From: Intrasporangium flavum
Lineage (GTDB): Bacteria > Actinomycetota > Actinomycetes > Actinomycetales > Dermatophilaceae
DNA: 64,000 nt
Assembly (NCBI RefSeq): GCF_001956915.1
Contig: NZ_MLJO01000011.1
Span: 62,001-126,000 of the forward strand
Direction: 5' to 3'
A program made the translations under genes and the position numbers. The notes below the pieces were generated by a model. It made no database searches. It was not told where the DNA came from and saw only the letters and a list, made by a program, of their open reading frames with translations. Below are positions 26,425-36,928 of this stretch, in pieces. Every line of letters starts with the position of its first letter. The first letter of the stretch is position 1.

Positions 26425-26994
26425 ATGAGCGAGCCGACGGGCCCCGGGCCCCTGCGCGTCGAGGATCCCGGTCCCGCCACCCCCGACACCGCCGACTGGA
26501 CCTGGGTGCTGCGCCAGCCGTGCCCCGACTGCGGCTTCGACCCCTCGCGGCTCGAGCCCACGGCCGTGCCGGCACTGCTGCGCGACGCGTCGGCCCGGTA
26601 CGTGTCGGCGCTCGCGCGCCCGCAGGCGCAGACGCGTCCGCGCGAGGGCGTCTGGTCGCCCGTCGAGTACGCGTGCCACGTGCGCGACGTCTGCGACGTC
26701 ATGCGCGGCCGGCTCGAGCAGATCCTTGCCGGTGGCGGCGAGGTGGTCCGGTTCACCGACTGGGACCAGGACGCGACCGCCCTGGAGAAGCAGTACTGGC
26801 GCGCCGACCCCGAGGTGCTGCGTGAGGAGCTGCGCACCGCCTTCGAGGCCGCGGCCGCCGGCTACGAGCGCCCGGACGGCGACGAGTGGGGCTGGCCCGC
26901 CGTGCGCAGCAACGGCTCGGAGTTCACGGCCGGCACGCTCGCCGTCTACTTCGCCCACGACATCCGCCACCACCTCTGGGACGTGAACGCATGA
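26425..26994 (+). CDS. DinB family protein
   Basis: A 189-residue helical protein of the DinB/mycothiol-transferase-like superfamily. It opens with WVLRQPCPDCGFDPSRLEP, then has metal-type histidines in VEYACHVRDVCDV and FAHDIRHHLWDV. In actinobacteria this fold includes mycothiol- or bacillithiol-dependent enzymes, but the substrate cannot be assigned. Its stop overlaps the start of the next gene in ATGA, so the two are probably coexpressed. Confidence 0.85.
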   Translation: MSEPTGPGPLRVEDPGPATPDTADWTWVLRQPCPDCGFDPSRLEPTAVPALLRDASARYVSALARPQAQTRPREGVWSPVEYACHVRDVCDVMRGRLEQILAGGGEVVRFTDWDQDATALEKQYWRADPEVLREELRTAFEAAAAGYERPDGDEWGWPAVRSNGSEFTAGTLAVYFAHDIRHHLWDVNA

Positions 26995-28073
26995 CGCTGC
27001 CGATCGACGTGCCGCTCGCCCTCCCCGACGCCCGCACCCCCGACCCGCACGACGCCCCCGCCATCCGCTGGGGCGTCCTCGCGCCCGGCGGCATCGCGCA
27101 CGCCTTCGCCGAGGCCGTCGCGGTCGGCACCGCCTCGGAGGTCGTCGCCGTCGGCTCGCGCAGCCACGCCCGGGCCCGGGACTTCGCCGACGAGTACGGC
27201 ATCGGCCGTGCGTACGGCAGCTACGAGGACCTCGTCGCCGACCCCGACGTCGACGCCGTCTACGTCGCCTCGCCGCACTCCGAGCACCGGGCCCACGCCC
27301 TGCTCGCCGTCGAGGCCGGCAAGCCCGTCCTCGTCGAGAAGGCCTTCACCCGCAGCGCCGCCGAGGCGCGCGAGGTGCTCGACGCCGCGGCCCGGCGCGA
27401 CCTGCTCGTCGTCGAGGCGATGTGGAGCCGCTTCCTGCCGCACTACGACGTCGTGCGCCACGTCGTCGAGTCCGGTCTCATCGGCGAGGTCGTCGCCGTC
27501 TTCGCCGACCACGGGCAGCGGCTCTACCCGGACGGCCCCGAGCGCCTCTCGCAGCCCGAGCTCGCCGGCGGTGCGCTGCTCGACCTCGGCGTCTACCCCG
27601 TGTCGTTCGCCGACGTCGTGCTCGGCGGCGCCCAGCCTCTCGCGTCCGTCGCGTCCGTCGCGTCCGTCAAGGCGTCGGGCACGCTCACCGACCTCGGCGT
27701 CGACGCCACGAGCACCGTCTCCGTGACCAACGCCGCCGGCGCGCACGGCGTCCTGTCGTGCACCATGGCCGGAGTCACGCCGTGCACCGCCGTCGTCGCC
27801 GGCACCAACGCGCGGCTCGAGCTGTCCGGCGCGTTCTACGGCGCCGGTTCGACGCTGCGCCTCGTCGGCCGCGACAACGAGGTGCTCGACGAGCGTCCGG
27901 GCGGGCTGCCCGAGGACGTGCGCGGGTTCTCCTACGAGGCAGCCGAGTTCGCTCGTTGCCTCGTCGCCGGCGAGACCGAGTCGCCCCTCATGACGCACGC
28001 CGCGACGCTGCGGGTCATGGAGACGATGGACGAGGTGCGCCGCCAGGTCGGGGTCGTCTACCCGGGGGAGTGA
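26991..28073 (+). CDS. Gfo/Idh/MocA family oxidoreductase
   Basis: A 360-residue NAD(P)-dependent dehydrogenase. The N-terminal Rossmann fold (WGVLAPGGIAHAFAEAV) is followed by the catalytic-lysine segment VLVEKAFTRSAAEA and by VEAMWSRFLPHYDVVR, as in dihydrodiol/xylose dehydrogenase-like members. The N-terminal lead (TPDPHDAPAIRWG) is shared with the oxidoreductase at 51378 in the inositol operon, so the two are paralogs. Coupled to the DinB gene by an ATGA overlap. A SVAS repeat (three tandem copies around residue 220) is visible. Substrate unknown, likely a sugar or cyclitol. Confidence 0.83.
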   Translation: MTLPIDVPLALPDARTPDPHDAPAIRWGVLAPGGIAHAFAEAVAVGTASEVVAVGSRSHARARDFADEYGIGRAYGSYEDLVADPDVDAVYVASPHSEHRAHALLAVEAGKPVLVEKAFTRSAAEAREVLDAAARRDLLVVEAMWSRFLPHYDVVRHVVESGLIGEVVAVFADHGQRLYPDGPERLSQPELAGGALLDLGVYPVSFADVVLGGAQPLASVASVASVKASGTLTDLGVDATSTVSVTNAAGAHGVLSCTMAGVTPCTAVVAGTNARLELSGAFYGAGSTLRLVGRDNEVLDERPGGLPEDVRGFSYEAAEFARCLVAGETESPLMTHAATLRVMETMDEVRRQVGVVYPGE

Positions 28074-28158
28074 ACGTCGAGGGTTCGCGAATGCAACCCA
28101 CCGGGCCTGCCGAGCAGTCATACTGCGGACCGCACATGCTCGAGACACAGGGGTCCGC

Positions 28159-28560
28159 ATGCTCACCGACGACTTCGTCCCGTTCGACCCGGCCATGACC
28201 GGCCCGCCGACCGGGTTCTTCCTCTTCTTCGGCCTCGTCGCGGCGCTCGTCGTCGCCGGCATCGGTTACACGCTCGTCAAGGGGATCTCGCAGTGGCGGG
28301 CCGACGAGGCGTCGCCATTGCGCAGCGTCGACGCACTCGTCGTGTCGCGTCGCACCGACGTGCGCCGGCACACGCGCACGGACGCGCGAGCCACCTCGAC
28401 GTCCACGTACTACGTGACGTTCGAGGAGGACTCGGGGCAGCGGCGCGAGCTGCAGGTCAGCGGCTCCGAGTACGGCCAGCTGGCCGAGGGCGACCGGGGC
28501 CACCTCATCCACCAGGGCAGCCGCTACAAGGGCTTCACCCGCGCCGCCGTCCGCGACTGA
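28159..28560 (+). CDS. DUF2500-like membrane-anchored protein
   Basis: A 133-residue protein with one hydrophobic helix at residues 19-42 (GFFLFFGLVAALVVAGIGYT) and a C-terminal beta-rich domain containing STSTYYVTFEEDSGQRREL, VSGSEYGQLAEGD and GSRYKGFTR. This matches the layout of DUF2500 (YhhM) proteins, of unknown function. It converges on zwf with only three bases between stops. Confidence 0.7.
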   Translation: MLTDDFVPFDPAMTGPPTGFFLFFGLVAALVVAGIGYTLVKGISQWRADEASPLRSVDALVVSRRTDVRRHTRTDARATSTSTYYVTFEEDSGQRRELQVSGSEYGQLAEGDRGHLIHQGSRYKGFTRAAVRD

Positions 28561-28563
28561 GCG

Positions 28564-29997
28564 TCAGGCTCCGAAGTCGTTCGGGTCGCGCCAGGGCCGC
28601 TCGAACGGCAGCCGCCACGTGAACGGCGCGACGAGCTGGTGGATCTGGTTGGGCCCCCACGTGCCCGCCTGGTAGGGCCGCACCGTCGGCGGGTTGTCGA
28701 GCAGCGGCTGGCTCACCTCCCAGAGCCGCTCGATGCCCTCGGCCGAGGTGAACAGGGTGCGGTCGCCGCGGGCCGCGTCGTAGATGAGCCGCTCGTAGGC
28801 CTCGAGCACCGAGCCGGCCCAGTGGGTCTCCTGCACCGAGAACTGCATCGACAGCTTGTCGAGCTTCATGCCCGGGCCGGGGCGCTTGCCGTAGAACGAC
28901 AACGACATCCGCGACTTGTCCGCGAGGTCGAAGGTCAGGTGGTCCGGGCCGTTGTCGCCGACGCCGGAGCCGGCCGGGAACATCGAGCGCGGCGGCTCCT
29001 TGAAGGCGATGGAGATGATGCGCGAGCCCTCGGCGAGGCGCTTGCCGGTGCGCAGGAAGAACGGCACGCCGGCCCAGCGCCAGTTGTCGACGAAGCACTT
29101 GAGCGCGACGAACGTCTCGGTGTCGCTGTCGGCCCGGACGCCGGGCTCGTCGCGGTAGCCGACGTACTGGCCGCGGACGACGTCGTGCGGGTCGATGAGC
29201 GCCATCGACCGGAAGACCTTGTTCTTCTCCTCGCTGATGGCGTGCGGCTCGAGCGAGGTCGGCGGCTCCATCGCCGTGAACGCGAGCACCTGGAACAGGT
29301 GGGTCACGACCATGTCGCGGTAGGCGCCGGTGCCCTCGTAGAAGTCGGCGCGCTGGGACAGGCCGAGCGTCTCGGGCACGTCGATCTGGATGTGGTCGAT
29401 GTGGTTGCGGTGCCAGATCGGCTCGAAGAGGCCGTTGGCGAACCGGAAGGCGAGGATGTTCTGGGCCGCCTCCTTGCCGAGGAAGTGGTCGATGCGGAAG
29501 ATCTGCTCCTCGGCGAACACCTCGTGCAGCTCGGCGTTGAGGGCGCGGGCGCTCGCGAGGTCGGTGCCGAACGGCTTCTCCATGATGATCCGGCTGCGCT
29601 CGACGAGCTTGGCCTCCTCGAGCTGCCGCACGACGGCCAGCGCCGCCTTCGGGGGCACCGACAGGTAGTGCAACCGCCACGCGTCCGGCCCGAGGATCTC
29701 CTCGGACTCCTCGACGGCGGCCCGGATCCCTTGTGGGCCGGCCGAACCCGGAACCCAGTGGATGCGGTCGGCGAACTCGCGCAGGTCGTCGTCGGTGACG
29801 TCGTGGCTCGAGTGCTCGCGGATCGAGGTGAAGACGAGGTCGAGGAACTCGTCGCGGGAGAGGTCGTCGAGGCTGGTGGCGACGACGCGCAGGCCCTCGA
29901 GCAGCTGCGTCTCGTGCAGGTGGAGCATGCCGGGGAGCAGCTTGCGCTTGGCGAGGTCCCCGGTGGCGCCGAACAGGACGACCGTGGTGGCGGGCAT
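28564..29997 (-). CDS. zwf: Glucose-6-phosphate dehydrogenase
   Basis: A 477-residue enzyme for the first oxidative step of the pentose phosphate pathway. The dinucleotide fold (VVLFGATGDLAKRKLLP) and the substrate motif RIDHFLGKEAAQN are intact, followed by FANGLFEPIWHRNHIDHIQI. The C-terminal family end TWRLPFERPWRDPN is present. I take ATG 29997; a TTG at 30015 would add six residues (MRHAED) and cannot be ruled out, as the ribosome site GAGGA lies close to the ATG. It stands alone rather than with pgl, tal or opcA. Confidence 0.94.
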   Translation of the reverse strand: MPATTVVLFGATGDLAKRKLLPGMLHLHETQLLEGLRVVATSLDDLSRDEFLDLVFTSIREHSSHDVTDDDLREFADRIHWVPGSAGPQGIRAAVEESEEILGPDAWRLHYLSVPPKAALAVVRQLEEAKLVERSRIIMEKPFGTDLASARALNAELHEVFAEEQIFRIDHFLGKEAAQNILAFRFANGLFEPIWHRNHIDHIQIDVPETLGLSQRADFYEGTGAYRDMVVTHLFQVLAFTAMEPPTSLEPHAISEEKNKVFRSMALIDPHDVVRGQYVGYRDEPGVRADSDTETFVALKCFVDNWRWAGVPFFLRTGKRLAEGSRIISIAFKEPPRSMFPAGSGVGDNGPDHLTFDLADKSRMSLSFYGKRPGPGMKLDKLSMQFSVQETHWAGSVLEAYERLIYDAARGDRTLFTSAEGIERLWEVSQPLLDNPPTVRPYQAGTWGPNQIHQLVAPFTWRLPFERPWRDPNDFGA

Positions 29998-30094
29998 GTC
30001 CTCAGCGTGGCGCAAATCCGGCCCCAGCGGGAGGGGACGGGGCGGGTGCCGCGAACCGGGGGCGCCCGAGGAGGCGGGGGCCTACCCTCGAACC

Positions 30095-30358
30095 ATGCTC
30101 ATCATCGCCATCATCCTCTTCGGAATGCTGGTCGGCGCAGCGGCGCAGCTCATCCTCGGCAAGGGCTCCACGGGCATCGACTGGACGATGGCAATCGTGG
30201 CCGGCCTCGTCGGCTCGTTCGTCGGCGGCCTGCTCGCGAGCCTCCTGTCGGGCGACGGGCTCGAGCTGCGCCCGAGCGGCATCATCGGCTCCGTCGTCGG
30301 CGCCCTCGTCGTGACCGCGGCCTGGCGCTGGAGCCGGGGCCGCAGCGTCACCCGCTGA
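30095..30358 (+). CDS. GlsB/YeaQ/YmgE family stress response membrane protein
   Basis: An 87-residue, three-helix membrane protein: LIIAIILFGMLVGAAAQLIL, a GIDWTMAIVAGLVGSFVGG segment and IIGSVVGALVVTAAW. This is the transglycosylase-associated (TAG) protein family, despite its name without known glycosylase activity. It runs opposite to the ABC-F gene, with 21 bases between stops. Confidence 0.82.
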   Translation: MLIIAIILFGMLVGAAAQLILGKGSTGIDWTMAIVAGLVGSFVGGLLASLLSGDGLELRPSGIIGSVVGALVVTAAWRWSRGRSVTR

Positions 30359-30379
30359 CGACCCCGGCGCGCCCGGCGG

Positions 30380-32050
<1,671 letters not shown>

Positions 32051-32137
32051 GAGCGAGGTCCTTGACGGTCGGCAGGGCCCCGCCGGGGACGGACGCGTCA
32101 GGCGTCGGACGTCAGCCGGGCGGGCGGGCTCGAGGCA

Positions 32138-32194
32138 TCAGGAGATCCACACGGGACGAGACCCTAGGGGCGCCGGCGCGCGGCGTCCATCCAT
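32138..32194 (-). CDS. Possible 18-codon leader ORF upstream of the ABC-F gene
   Basis: ATG at 32194 to TGA at 32138 encodes a basic, proline-rich 18-residue peptide (starting MDGRRAPAPLG) with one CTA codon, rare in this genome. It has only a weak ribosome site (GGGAAA). Several antibiotic-inducible ABC-F genes are controlled by such leaders; here it may be chance. Confidence 0.25.
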   Translation of the reverse strand: MDGRRAPAPLGSRPVWIS

Positions 32195-32205
32195 TTTCCC
32201 GCCGG

Positions 32206-32937
32206 TCAGACGAGCCCGGCCTCGTGCACCGTGATCGCGACCTGGACGCGGTTGAGGCCGCCGAGCTTCTCGAGCACCTTCGACACGTGCGCCTTGACCG
32301 TGGGTACCGACAGGTACAGCTCGCGCGAGATCTCGGCGTTCGACAGCCCGCGACCCACCGCGACGGCCACCTCGCGCTCGCGGTCGGTCAGGAGGGCAAG
32401 CCGTCCCAGCGCGGCTGTGCGGCGGGCCTCGCCGGCGTCGGGGTCCGGGTCGGCCGCGACGCGGGCCATGAGCGCCGCCGCGACGCTCGGGGACAGGATC
32501 GGCTCGCCGGCCGCGACGAGCCGGACCGCCTCGACGAGCCGACGCGGCTCGGTGTCCTTGAGCAGGAAGCCGCTGGCGCCCGCGCGCAGCGCCTGCACGA
32601 CCATGTCGTCGGCGTCGAACGTCGTCAGCACGATGACGCGCGGGGCGGCGCCGGCGCCGGTGGCGGCGGCGGCATCTGCGGTGTCGAGGAGGCGGCGGGT
32701 CGTCTCGAGCCCGTCGCGGCGCGGCATCCGGATGTCCATGAGGACGACGTCGGGGCGGTGCTCGCGCACGACGGCCTCGCCGTCGATGCCGTCGCCGGCC
32801 TCGGCCACGACCTCGACGTCGGGTGCGCCGCCGAGGATCATCCGCAGCCCGGCCCGCACGAGCGCGTCGTCGTCGACGATGACGACGCGGGTCGCCGCAT
32901 CCTGCCCCGAGCTCTCGACCCCCGTCACGACGCCCAC
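32206..32937 (-). CDS. LuxR (NarL) family response regulator
   Basis: A 243-residue two-domain regulator. The receiver domain has [14 protein letters not shown], the phosphorylated Asp in [13 protein letters not shown] and the conserved Lys in GFLLKDTEP. An insertion of Ala/Gly-rich residues lies after the fourth beta strand region ([13 protein letters not shown]). The C-terminal LuxR helix-turn-helix is [20 protein letters not shown]. The GTG start lies within the end of the histidine kinase gene (13-base overlap), so the pair is coupled. A palindrome upstream of the divergent ABC exporter (34274-34297) is a candidate target. Confidence 0.92.
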   Translation of the reverse strand: MGVVTGVESSGQDAATRVVIVDDDALVRAGLRMILGGAPDVEVVAEAGDGIDGEAVVREHRPDVVLMDIRMPRRDGLETTRRLLDTADAAAATGAGAAPRVIVLTTFDADDMVVQALRAGASGFLLKDTEPRRLVEAVRLVAAGEPILSPSVAAALMARVAADPDPDAGEARRTAALGRLALLTDREREVAVAVGRGLSNAEISRELYLSVPTVKAHVSKVLEKLGGLNRVQVAITVHEAGLV

Positions 32938-34196
32938 GGTAGCCGGGCCGCGACGACGAAGTCCCCCCGCCGGTCGGGGCCGTAGGTCAGCTCTCCGCCG
33001 GAGAGCACGGCGCGCTCGGTGAGCCCGAGGAGCCCCAGGCCGCTGCCGGTCACTCCGGCCGCGGACCCGTCACCGCCGGCCGGGGCGCCGACCGTGGCCC
33101 CGGCCGGGGTGCGGACGGTGACGTCGACCCGCCCCGCCCCCTCGGCGGTGGCCACGACCGCGAGGGTCACCGTGGCGCGTCGGCCCGGGGCGTGCTTGCG
33201 GGCGTTCGTCAGGCTCTCCTGGACGATCCGGTAGGCGTTGCGCGACACCCGGTCCGGGACCGCCGCGGCGTTGCCGGACTGCTCGAGCACGACGTCGGTC
33301 CCGGCGGCCCGCGCCTCGGCGACGAGCTCCTCGACGTCGTGGAGCGTCGGCTGCGGCCGCTCCGGCACCGACGCGTCCGGAACCTTCTGCGCGTCAGGAG
33401 AACCCGCTGCGTCGGGCCTGCTCGGCAGTGGCACGTCGCGGAGCACGCCGAGCACGTCGCGCAGCTCGGACAGCGCCTGGTTGGCGCTCGAGCGGATGAC
33501 CTCCGCCGTGGCGGTGACCTCCTCGCGGCTCAGGTCGTCGCGGTAGGCCAGGGCGCCGGAGTGCATGGCCACCAGGGAGATCCGGTGGGCGAGCACGTCG
33601 TGCATCTCGCGGGCGATGCGCGTGCGCTCGGCGACGCGGGCCTGGGCGACGCGCATCGCCTGCTCGCGCTCGGCCGTGAGGGCGCGCTCGTGCAGCGCGG
33701 CGACGAAGGCCCGGCGCTCGCCGATGGCCCACCCGCTCGCGAGGCTGGCCGCCAGGATGAGCACCGAGATGACGATCCCCGACACGCTGGCCGCCGAGTC
33801 CTCGGTGGGGTAGAGCAGCGCGTTGACGAACCCGGCCCCGAGGAAGGGCACCGCCACCGCCGCGAGCTCGCGCCAGCGCCGACGCGTCGCCAGCGACACG
33901 AGCGCGAGGATGCTCGCGCCGACGGCGGCCATGGACACCGCCGACGCCAGCGCGGTGACCCACGCGACCGTCCGTGGGTACCGCCGCCGCCAGAGCAGCA
34001 GCACGGCACAGGCGAGGCCGACGGCGGCGTCGACGAGCAGCCAGTCCTTGCCGAGGGTCGGCTCGACGCCGCGGTGGTCGAGCTGGGCCTGGACCGAGCC
34101 CCACAGGGCCGCCCCGAAGAGCACGGCGACGGAGACGCGCCACACCTCGCCCCAGACGTGGCCGCGTCGGGTGCGGGCGATCCGGGGCAGTGGCAC
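32925..34196 (-). CDS. Two-component sensor histidine kinase (HisKA_3 type)
   Basis: A 423-residue membrane kinase. About five or six hydrophobic helices fill residues 15-170, followed by the dimerisation/phosphoacceptor helix with His in [18 protein letters not shown] and a C-terminal ATPase domain with [19 protein letters not shown] and [13 protein letters not shown]. It lacks a large extracellular domain, so it probably senses something in or at the membrane, in the style of the drug-sensing or DesK-type kinases. Paired with the response regulator and divergent from an ABC exporter. Confidence 0.9.
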   Translation of the reverse strand: MPLPRIARTRRGHVWGEVWRVSVAVLFGAALWGSVQAQLDHRGVEPTLGKDWLLVDAAVGLACAVLLLWRRRYPRTVAWVTALASAVSMAAVGASILALVSLATRRRWRELAAVAVPFLGAGFVNALLYPTEDSAASVSGIVISVLILAASLASGWAIGERRAFVAALHERALTAEREQAMRVAQARVAERTRIAREMHDVLAHRISLVAMHSGALAYRDDLSREEVTATAEVIRSSANQALSELRDVLGVLRDVPLPSRPDAAGSPDAQKVPDASVPERPQPTLHDVEELVAEARAAGTDVVLEQSGNAAAVPDRVSRNAYRIVQESLTNARKHAPGRRATVTLAVVATAEGAGRVDVTVRTPAGATVGAPAGGDGSAAGVTGSGLGLLGLTERAVLSGGELTYGPDRRGDFVVAARLPWAS

Positions 34197-34240
34197 GGGG
34201 CCCAGCGTAGGCAGCGACCCGCGGCCCCCGCATCCGTCCG

Positions 34241-34320
34241 GGGTAGGGGTCGGGCAGGGGGCACCCCGAGGTCCGACCCTGACTCCGGTCAGGGTCGACT
34301 ACGACCTGGGTAGGGGTCGG
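34241..34320. promoter_or_regulatory. Repeat-bearing control region between kinase and ABC exporter
   Basis: GGGTAGGGGTCGG occurs at 34241-34253 and again at 34308-34320. Between them CGACCCTGAC (34274-34283) and GTCAGGGTCG (34288-34297) form a perfect 10-bp inverted repeat around TCCG. This is a likely binding region for the neighbouring response regulator. Confidence 0.5.
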
Positions 34321-34374
34321 AATCAGGCTCATGACCGATGTGCGCGCCCCCGCCCGCACGTCAGGGTGGAGCCC

Positions 34375-35274
34375 ATGATCACAGTCGAGCGACTCACCAA
34401 GCGGTACGGCCCGTTCACGGCCGTCGACGACATCTCGTTCGAGGTGAAGCCCGGTCTCGTCACCGGCTTCCTCGGACCGAACGGTGCCGGCAAGACGACG
34501 GCGATGCGCGTCATGTCCGGCCTCACCCCGGCCACCTCCGGCCGCGCCACCGTCCTCGGCAAGCCCTACGGCGCGCTGCCCAACCCCGGCCGCCACGTCG
34601 GCCTCCTCCTCGACGCCTCGGCCCAGCACGCCGGCCGCACCGGCCGCGAGGTGCTGACGCTCGGGGCGATCCTCATGGGCGTCGGCCGCGGCCGCGTCGA
34701 CGAGATGATCGAGCTCGTCGGGCTCACCGAGAAGGAGTCCAACCGACGCGTGCGCAACTACTCGCTCGGCATGCGCCAGCGCCTCGGCATCGCCCACGCC
34801 CTCCTCGGCGACCCCGAGGTGCTCATCCTCGACGAGCCCGCCAACGGCCTCGACCCGGCCGGCATCCGCTGGATGCGCGACCTGCTCCGCGGCTACGCCA
34901 ACGAGGGCGGCACCGTGCTGCTGTCCTCGCACCTGCTCAACGAGATCGAGCGCGTCGCCGACGAGATCGTCGTCATCGGCCACGGCAAGATCGTGGCGCA
35001 CGGCACCAAGGACGACCTCCTCGCCGGCGCCGGCACCTACGCCCGCTCCACCGACGACGACGCCCTGCTCGCGGCGCTCGCCGCCGAGTCGGTCGTCGCG
35101 CACCGCACCCCCACCGGCGGCCTGCAGGTGGAGGCCGAGCCGCTCGCGGTCGGACGCGTCGCGGCCGCCCACCAGATCGTCCTGACCGAGCTGCGCGGTG
35201 GCGACAGCCGGGGTCTCGAGGAGATGTTCCTCGACCTCACGGCCGACGCCGCCCGAGAGGAGGTGGCGGCATGA
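34375..35274 (+). CDS. ABC transporter ATP-binding protein (drug/bacitracin exporter type)
   Basis: A 299-residue ATPase. Walker A is GPNGAGKTT, the signature YSLGMRQRLGIAHAL and Walker B VLILDEPANGLDPAG, followed by the switch His in LLSSHLLNEIE. The C-terminal 70 residues form the extension found in DrrA/BcrA-type exporters. It is coupled to the permease gene by an ATGA overlap and lies divergent from a two-component system that probably controls it. Confidence 0.9.
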   Translation: MITVERLTKRYGPFTAVDDISFEVKPGLVTGFLGPNGAGKTTAMRVMSGLTPATSGRATVLGKPYGALPNPGRHVGLLLDASAQHAGRTGREVLTLGAILMGVGRGRVDEMIELVGLTEKESNRRVRNYSLGMRQRLGIAHALLGDPEVLILDEPANGLDPAGIRWMRDLLRGYANEGGTVLLSSHLLNEIERVADEIVVIGHGKIVAHGTKDDLLAGAGTYARSTDDDALLAALAAESVVAHRTPTGGLQVEAEPLAVGRVAAAHQIVLTELRGGDSRGLEEMFLDLTADAAREEVAA

Positions 35275-36128
35275 CCACCACGACCACGAGCACGACCAGC
35301 ACGCCTGCCGCACAGGCGTCCCCGAAGCACACCGAGTCCGCCCTCCCGGCCCGCGCCACCGTGCCGGCCCGCATCAGCGGCGAGCGGCCCACGACCGGGG
35401 TGCCGTTCACGCGCCTCGTCCACGTCGAGCTGCGCAAGATGCTCGACACCCGCGCCGGCCGCTGGCTGCTCATCGGCATCGCGGCGATCATCGCGGTCGC
35501 CCTGACGATCATGTTCTTCAACAACGGCGGCCAGCACTCGTTCGGCGACTACCTCCAGGCCACGACGATGCCGATGGCGATCATCCTGCCGGTCGTCGGC
35601 ATCCTCGCCGTCACCTCCGAGTGGAGCCAGCGCACCGGCCTCGTGACGTTCGGCCTCGAGCCGCGCCGCATCCGGGTCGCCTGGGCCAAGCTCGTCTCCG
35701 CCCTCGGCGTCGGGGTGGGCGCATTCGCGCTGGCCGTCGCGCTCGCCGGCATCGCGCACCAGGCCGCGATCACCTTCCGCGGCATCGACGCCGACTGGTC
35801 GATCGGCGGGCTGGTCCTGCTGGGGGCTGCGGGCTACGTGCTCCTCGGCGTGGCGCAGGGTGTCGGCTTCGGCATGCTCTTCAAGAACACGCCGGCCGCC
35901 ATCGTCGTGTACTTCGTGCTGCCGACCGCCTGGTCGATCCTCGGTTCGATGGTCTCGTGGCTGCGCACGGCCTCGGAGTGGCTCGACATGAACCAGACGA
36001 TGAACCCGCTCTTCCAGGGCTCGCTGACCGGCGAGCAGTGGACGCACCTCGGCGCGTCCGTCGCGCTCTGGGTCGTCCTGCCGCTCGCCGTCGGCATCTG
36101 GCGCCTGACCCGCTCCGAGGTCAAGTAG
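35271..36128 (+). CDS. ABC transporter permease (ABC-2 type)
   Basis: A 285-residue membrane subunit. The first 50 residues are a Thr/Ser/Pro-rich cytoplasmic tail. Six hydrophobic helices follow, including LIGIAAIIAVALTIMFF, LVLLGAAGYVLLGVAQGVGF and IVVYFVLPTAWSILGS. The segment ELRKMLDTRAGRW is typical of ABC-2 permeases paired with bacitracin-type ATPases. It completes the exporter with the preceding gene. The gene ends just before a cluster of palindromic repeats. Confidence 0.87.
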   Translation: MTTTTTSTTSTPAAQASPKHTESALPARATVPARISGERPTTGVPFTRLVHVELRKMLDTRAGRWLLIGIAAIIAVALTIMFFNNGGQHSFGDYLQATTMPMAIILPVVGILAVTSEWSQRTGLVTFGLEPRRIRVAWAKLVSALGVGVGAFALAVALAGIAHQAAITFRGIDADWSIGGLVLLGAAGYVLLGVAQGVGFGMLFKNTPAAIVVYFVLPTAWSILGSMVSWLRTASEWLDMNQTMNPLFQGSLTGEQWTHLGASVALWVVLPLAVGIWRLTRSEVK

Positions 36129-36135
36129 CACGACA

Positions 36136-36288
36136 CCCAACCGTCGAAAGGCCACGTTCGGTGGCCTGATGACCGTCGAGTGGCCACCTTCCGGCGGGGG
36201 GAGGTGGCCACTCGACGTGTCGGGGGCAGCCACTCGTGGCCTCTCGACGGTTGGGCGAGCAGCCACTCGTGGCCTCTCGACGGTTGGG
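36136..36288. repeat. Cluster of REP-like palindromic and direct repeats
   Basis: An 18-base unit CCCAACCGTCGA(A/G)AGGCC occurs once forward (36136-36153) and twice inverted (36238-36255, 36271-36288); the two inverted units belong to 30-bp direct repeats at 36226-36255 and 36259-36288. Between the forward and inverted copies lies a perfect 16-bp palindrome (36174-36189 with 36202-36217, 12-base loop), and a 7-bp hairpin at 36149-36167 that may end transcription of the permease. Confidence 0.7.
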
Positions 36289-36319
36289 GTGGGTGGGTGC
36301 GGCGTCCTACAGTCGACGC

Positions 36320-36871
36320 GTGGGCCGGGCGGTGGTCAGTCGGTGGCGTCCCGTCGTGGGCGCGGTCCTCGGCGCGGCCGCCGTTGCCTCCCTGGTCGGC
36401 TGCACGTCCGCGGATCCGGGGCTGAGCGAGGCGACGCGTCCGGCGTCGGGCGCCGTCGTCGCGCCGGGGGTGACCTTCACCCCCGTCGACCCCGGCCCCC
36501 CGCCGACGATCACGGTGCCTCCGCGTCGGGCCGGCGAGGTGGCCCGCGTCGTCGTGACGCGCAGCGGCCCGGGCAAGGCCTTCCGCAACGTGCCGGGCGA
36601 GGCCGTCGCGGTGGGGCGGACCTACACGGTCGAGGTCGCCTGCGCCGCGGCCCGGCCGGGCACCGGCACGTCCGGCACGACCTATGCCATCTACGACGCC
36701 GCGCCGGGCACGTGGGGCCACGGCGAGCCGCTCTACTCGCGGCCGTTCGCGTGCGACGGCACGGTGCAGCGCACCGTCGACCTCGGGCTGCCGGCGGGCC
36801 CGGTGCAGATCGACGTGCGCGGCCTGCCCGCCGACGCCGTCGAGGCCTACGCCGTGATCAGCCCCGGGTGA
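36320..36871 (+). CDS. Predicted lipoprotein of unknown function
   Basis: A 183-residue protein with a signal peptide and lipobox (VASLVGCTSAD) near residue 30. The mature part has a Pro/Val-rich stretch, then a beta-rich domain with VVVTRSGPGKAFRNVPG, TYTVEVACAAARPGTG and RPFACDGTVQRTVDLG. The two cysteines of the domain could pair. The GTG at 36320 puts the signal at the N-terminus; the frame remains open further upstream into the repeat cluster, which I do not count. I do not recognise the family. Confidence 0.65.
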   Translation: MGRAVVSRWRPVVGAVLGAAAVASLVGCTSADPGLSEATRPASGAVVAPGVTFTPVDPGPPPTITVPPRRAGEVARVVVTRSGPGKAFRNVPGEAVAVGRTYTVEVACAAARPGTGTSGTTYAIYDAAPGTWGHGEPLYSRPFACDGTVQRTVDLGLPAGPVQIDVRGLPADAVEAYAVISPG

Positions 36872-36928
36872 CGGGGCCGGCGCGAACTCGGTCGAGCGGC
36901 ACGGGCGCGCGCCGTTAGGCTGGCCCGC

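Noticed and set aside
36226-36288. Tandem 30-bp repeats as a CRISPR array
   Set aside because: Only two copies, with a three-base gap rather than a spacer, no cas genes, and a palindromic REP-like structure.
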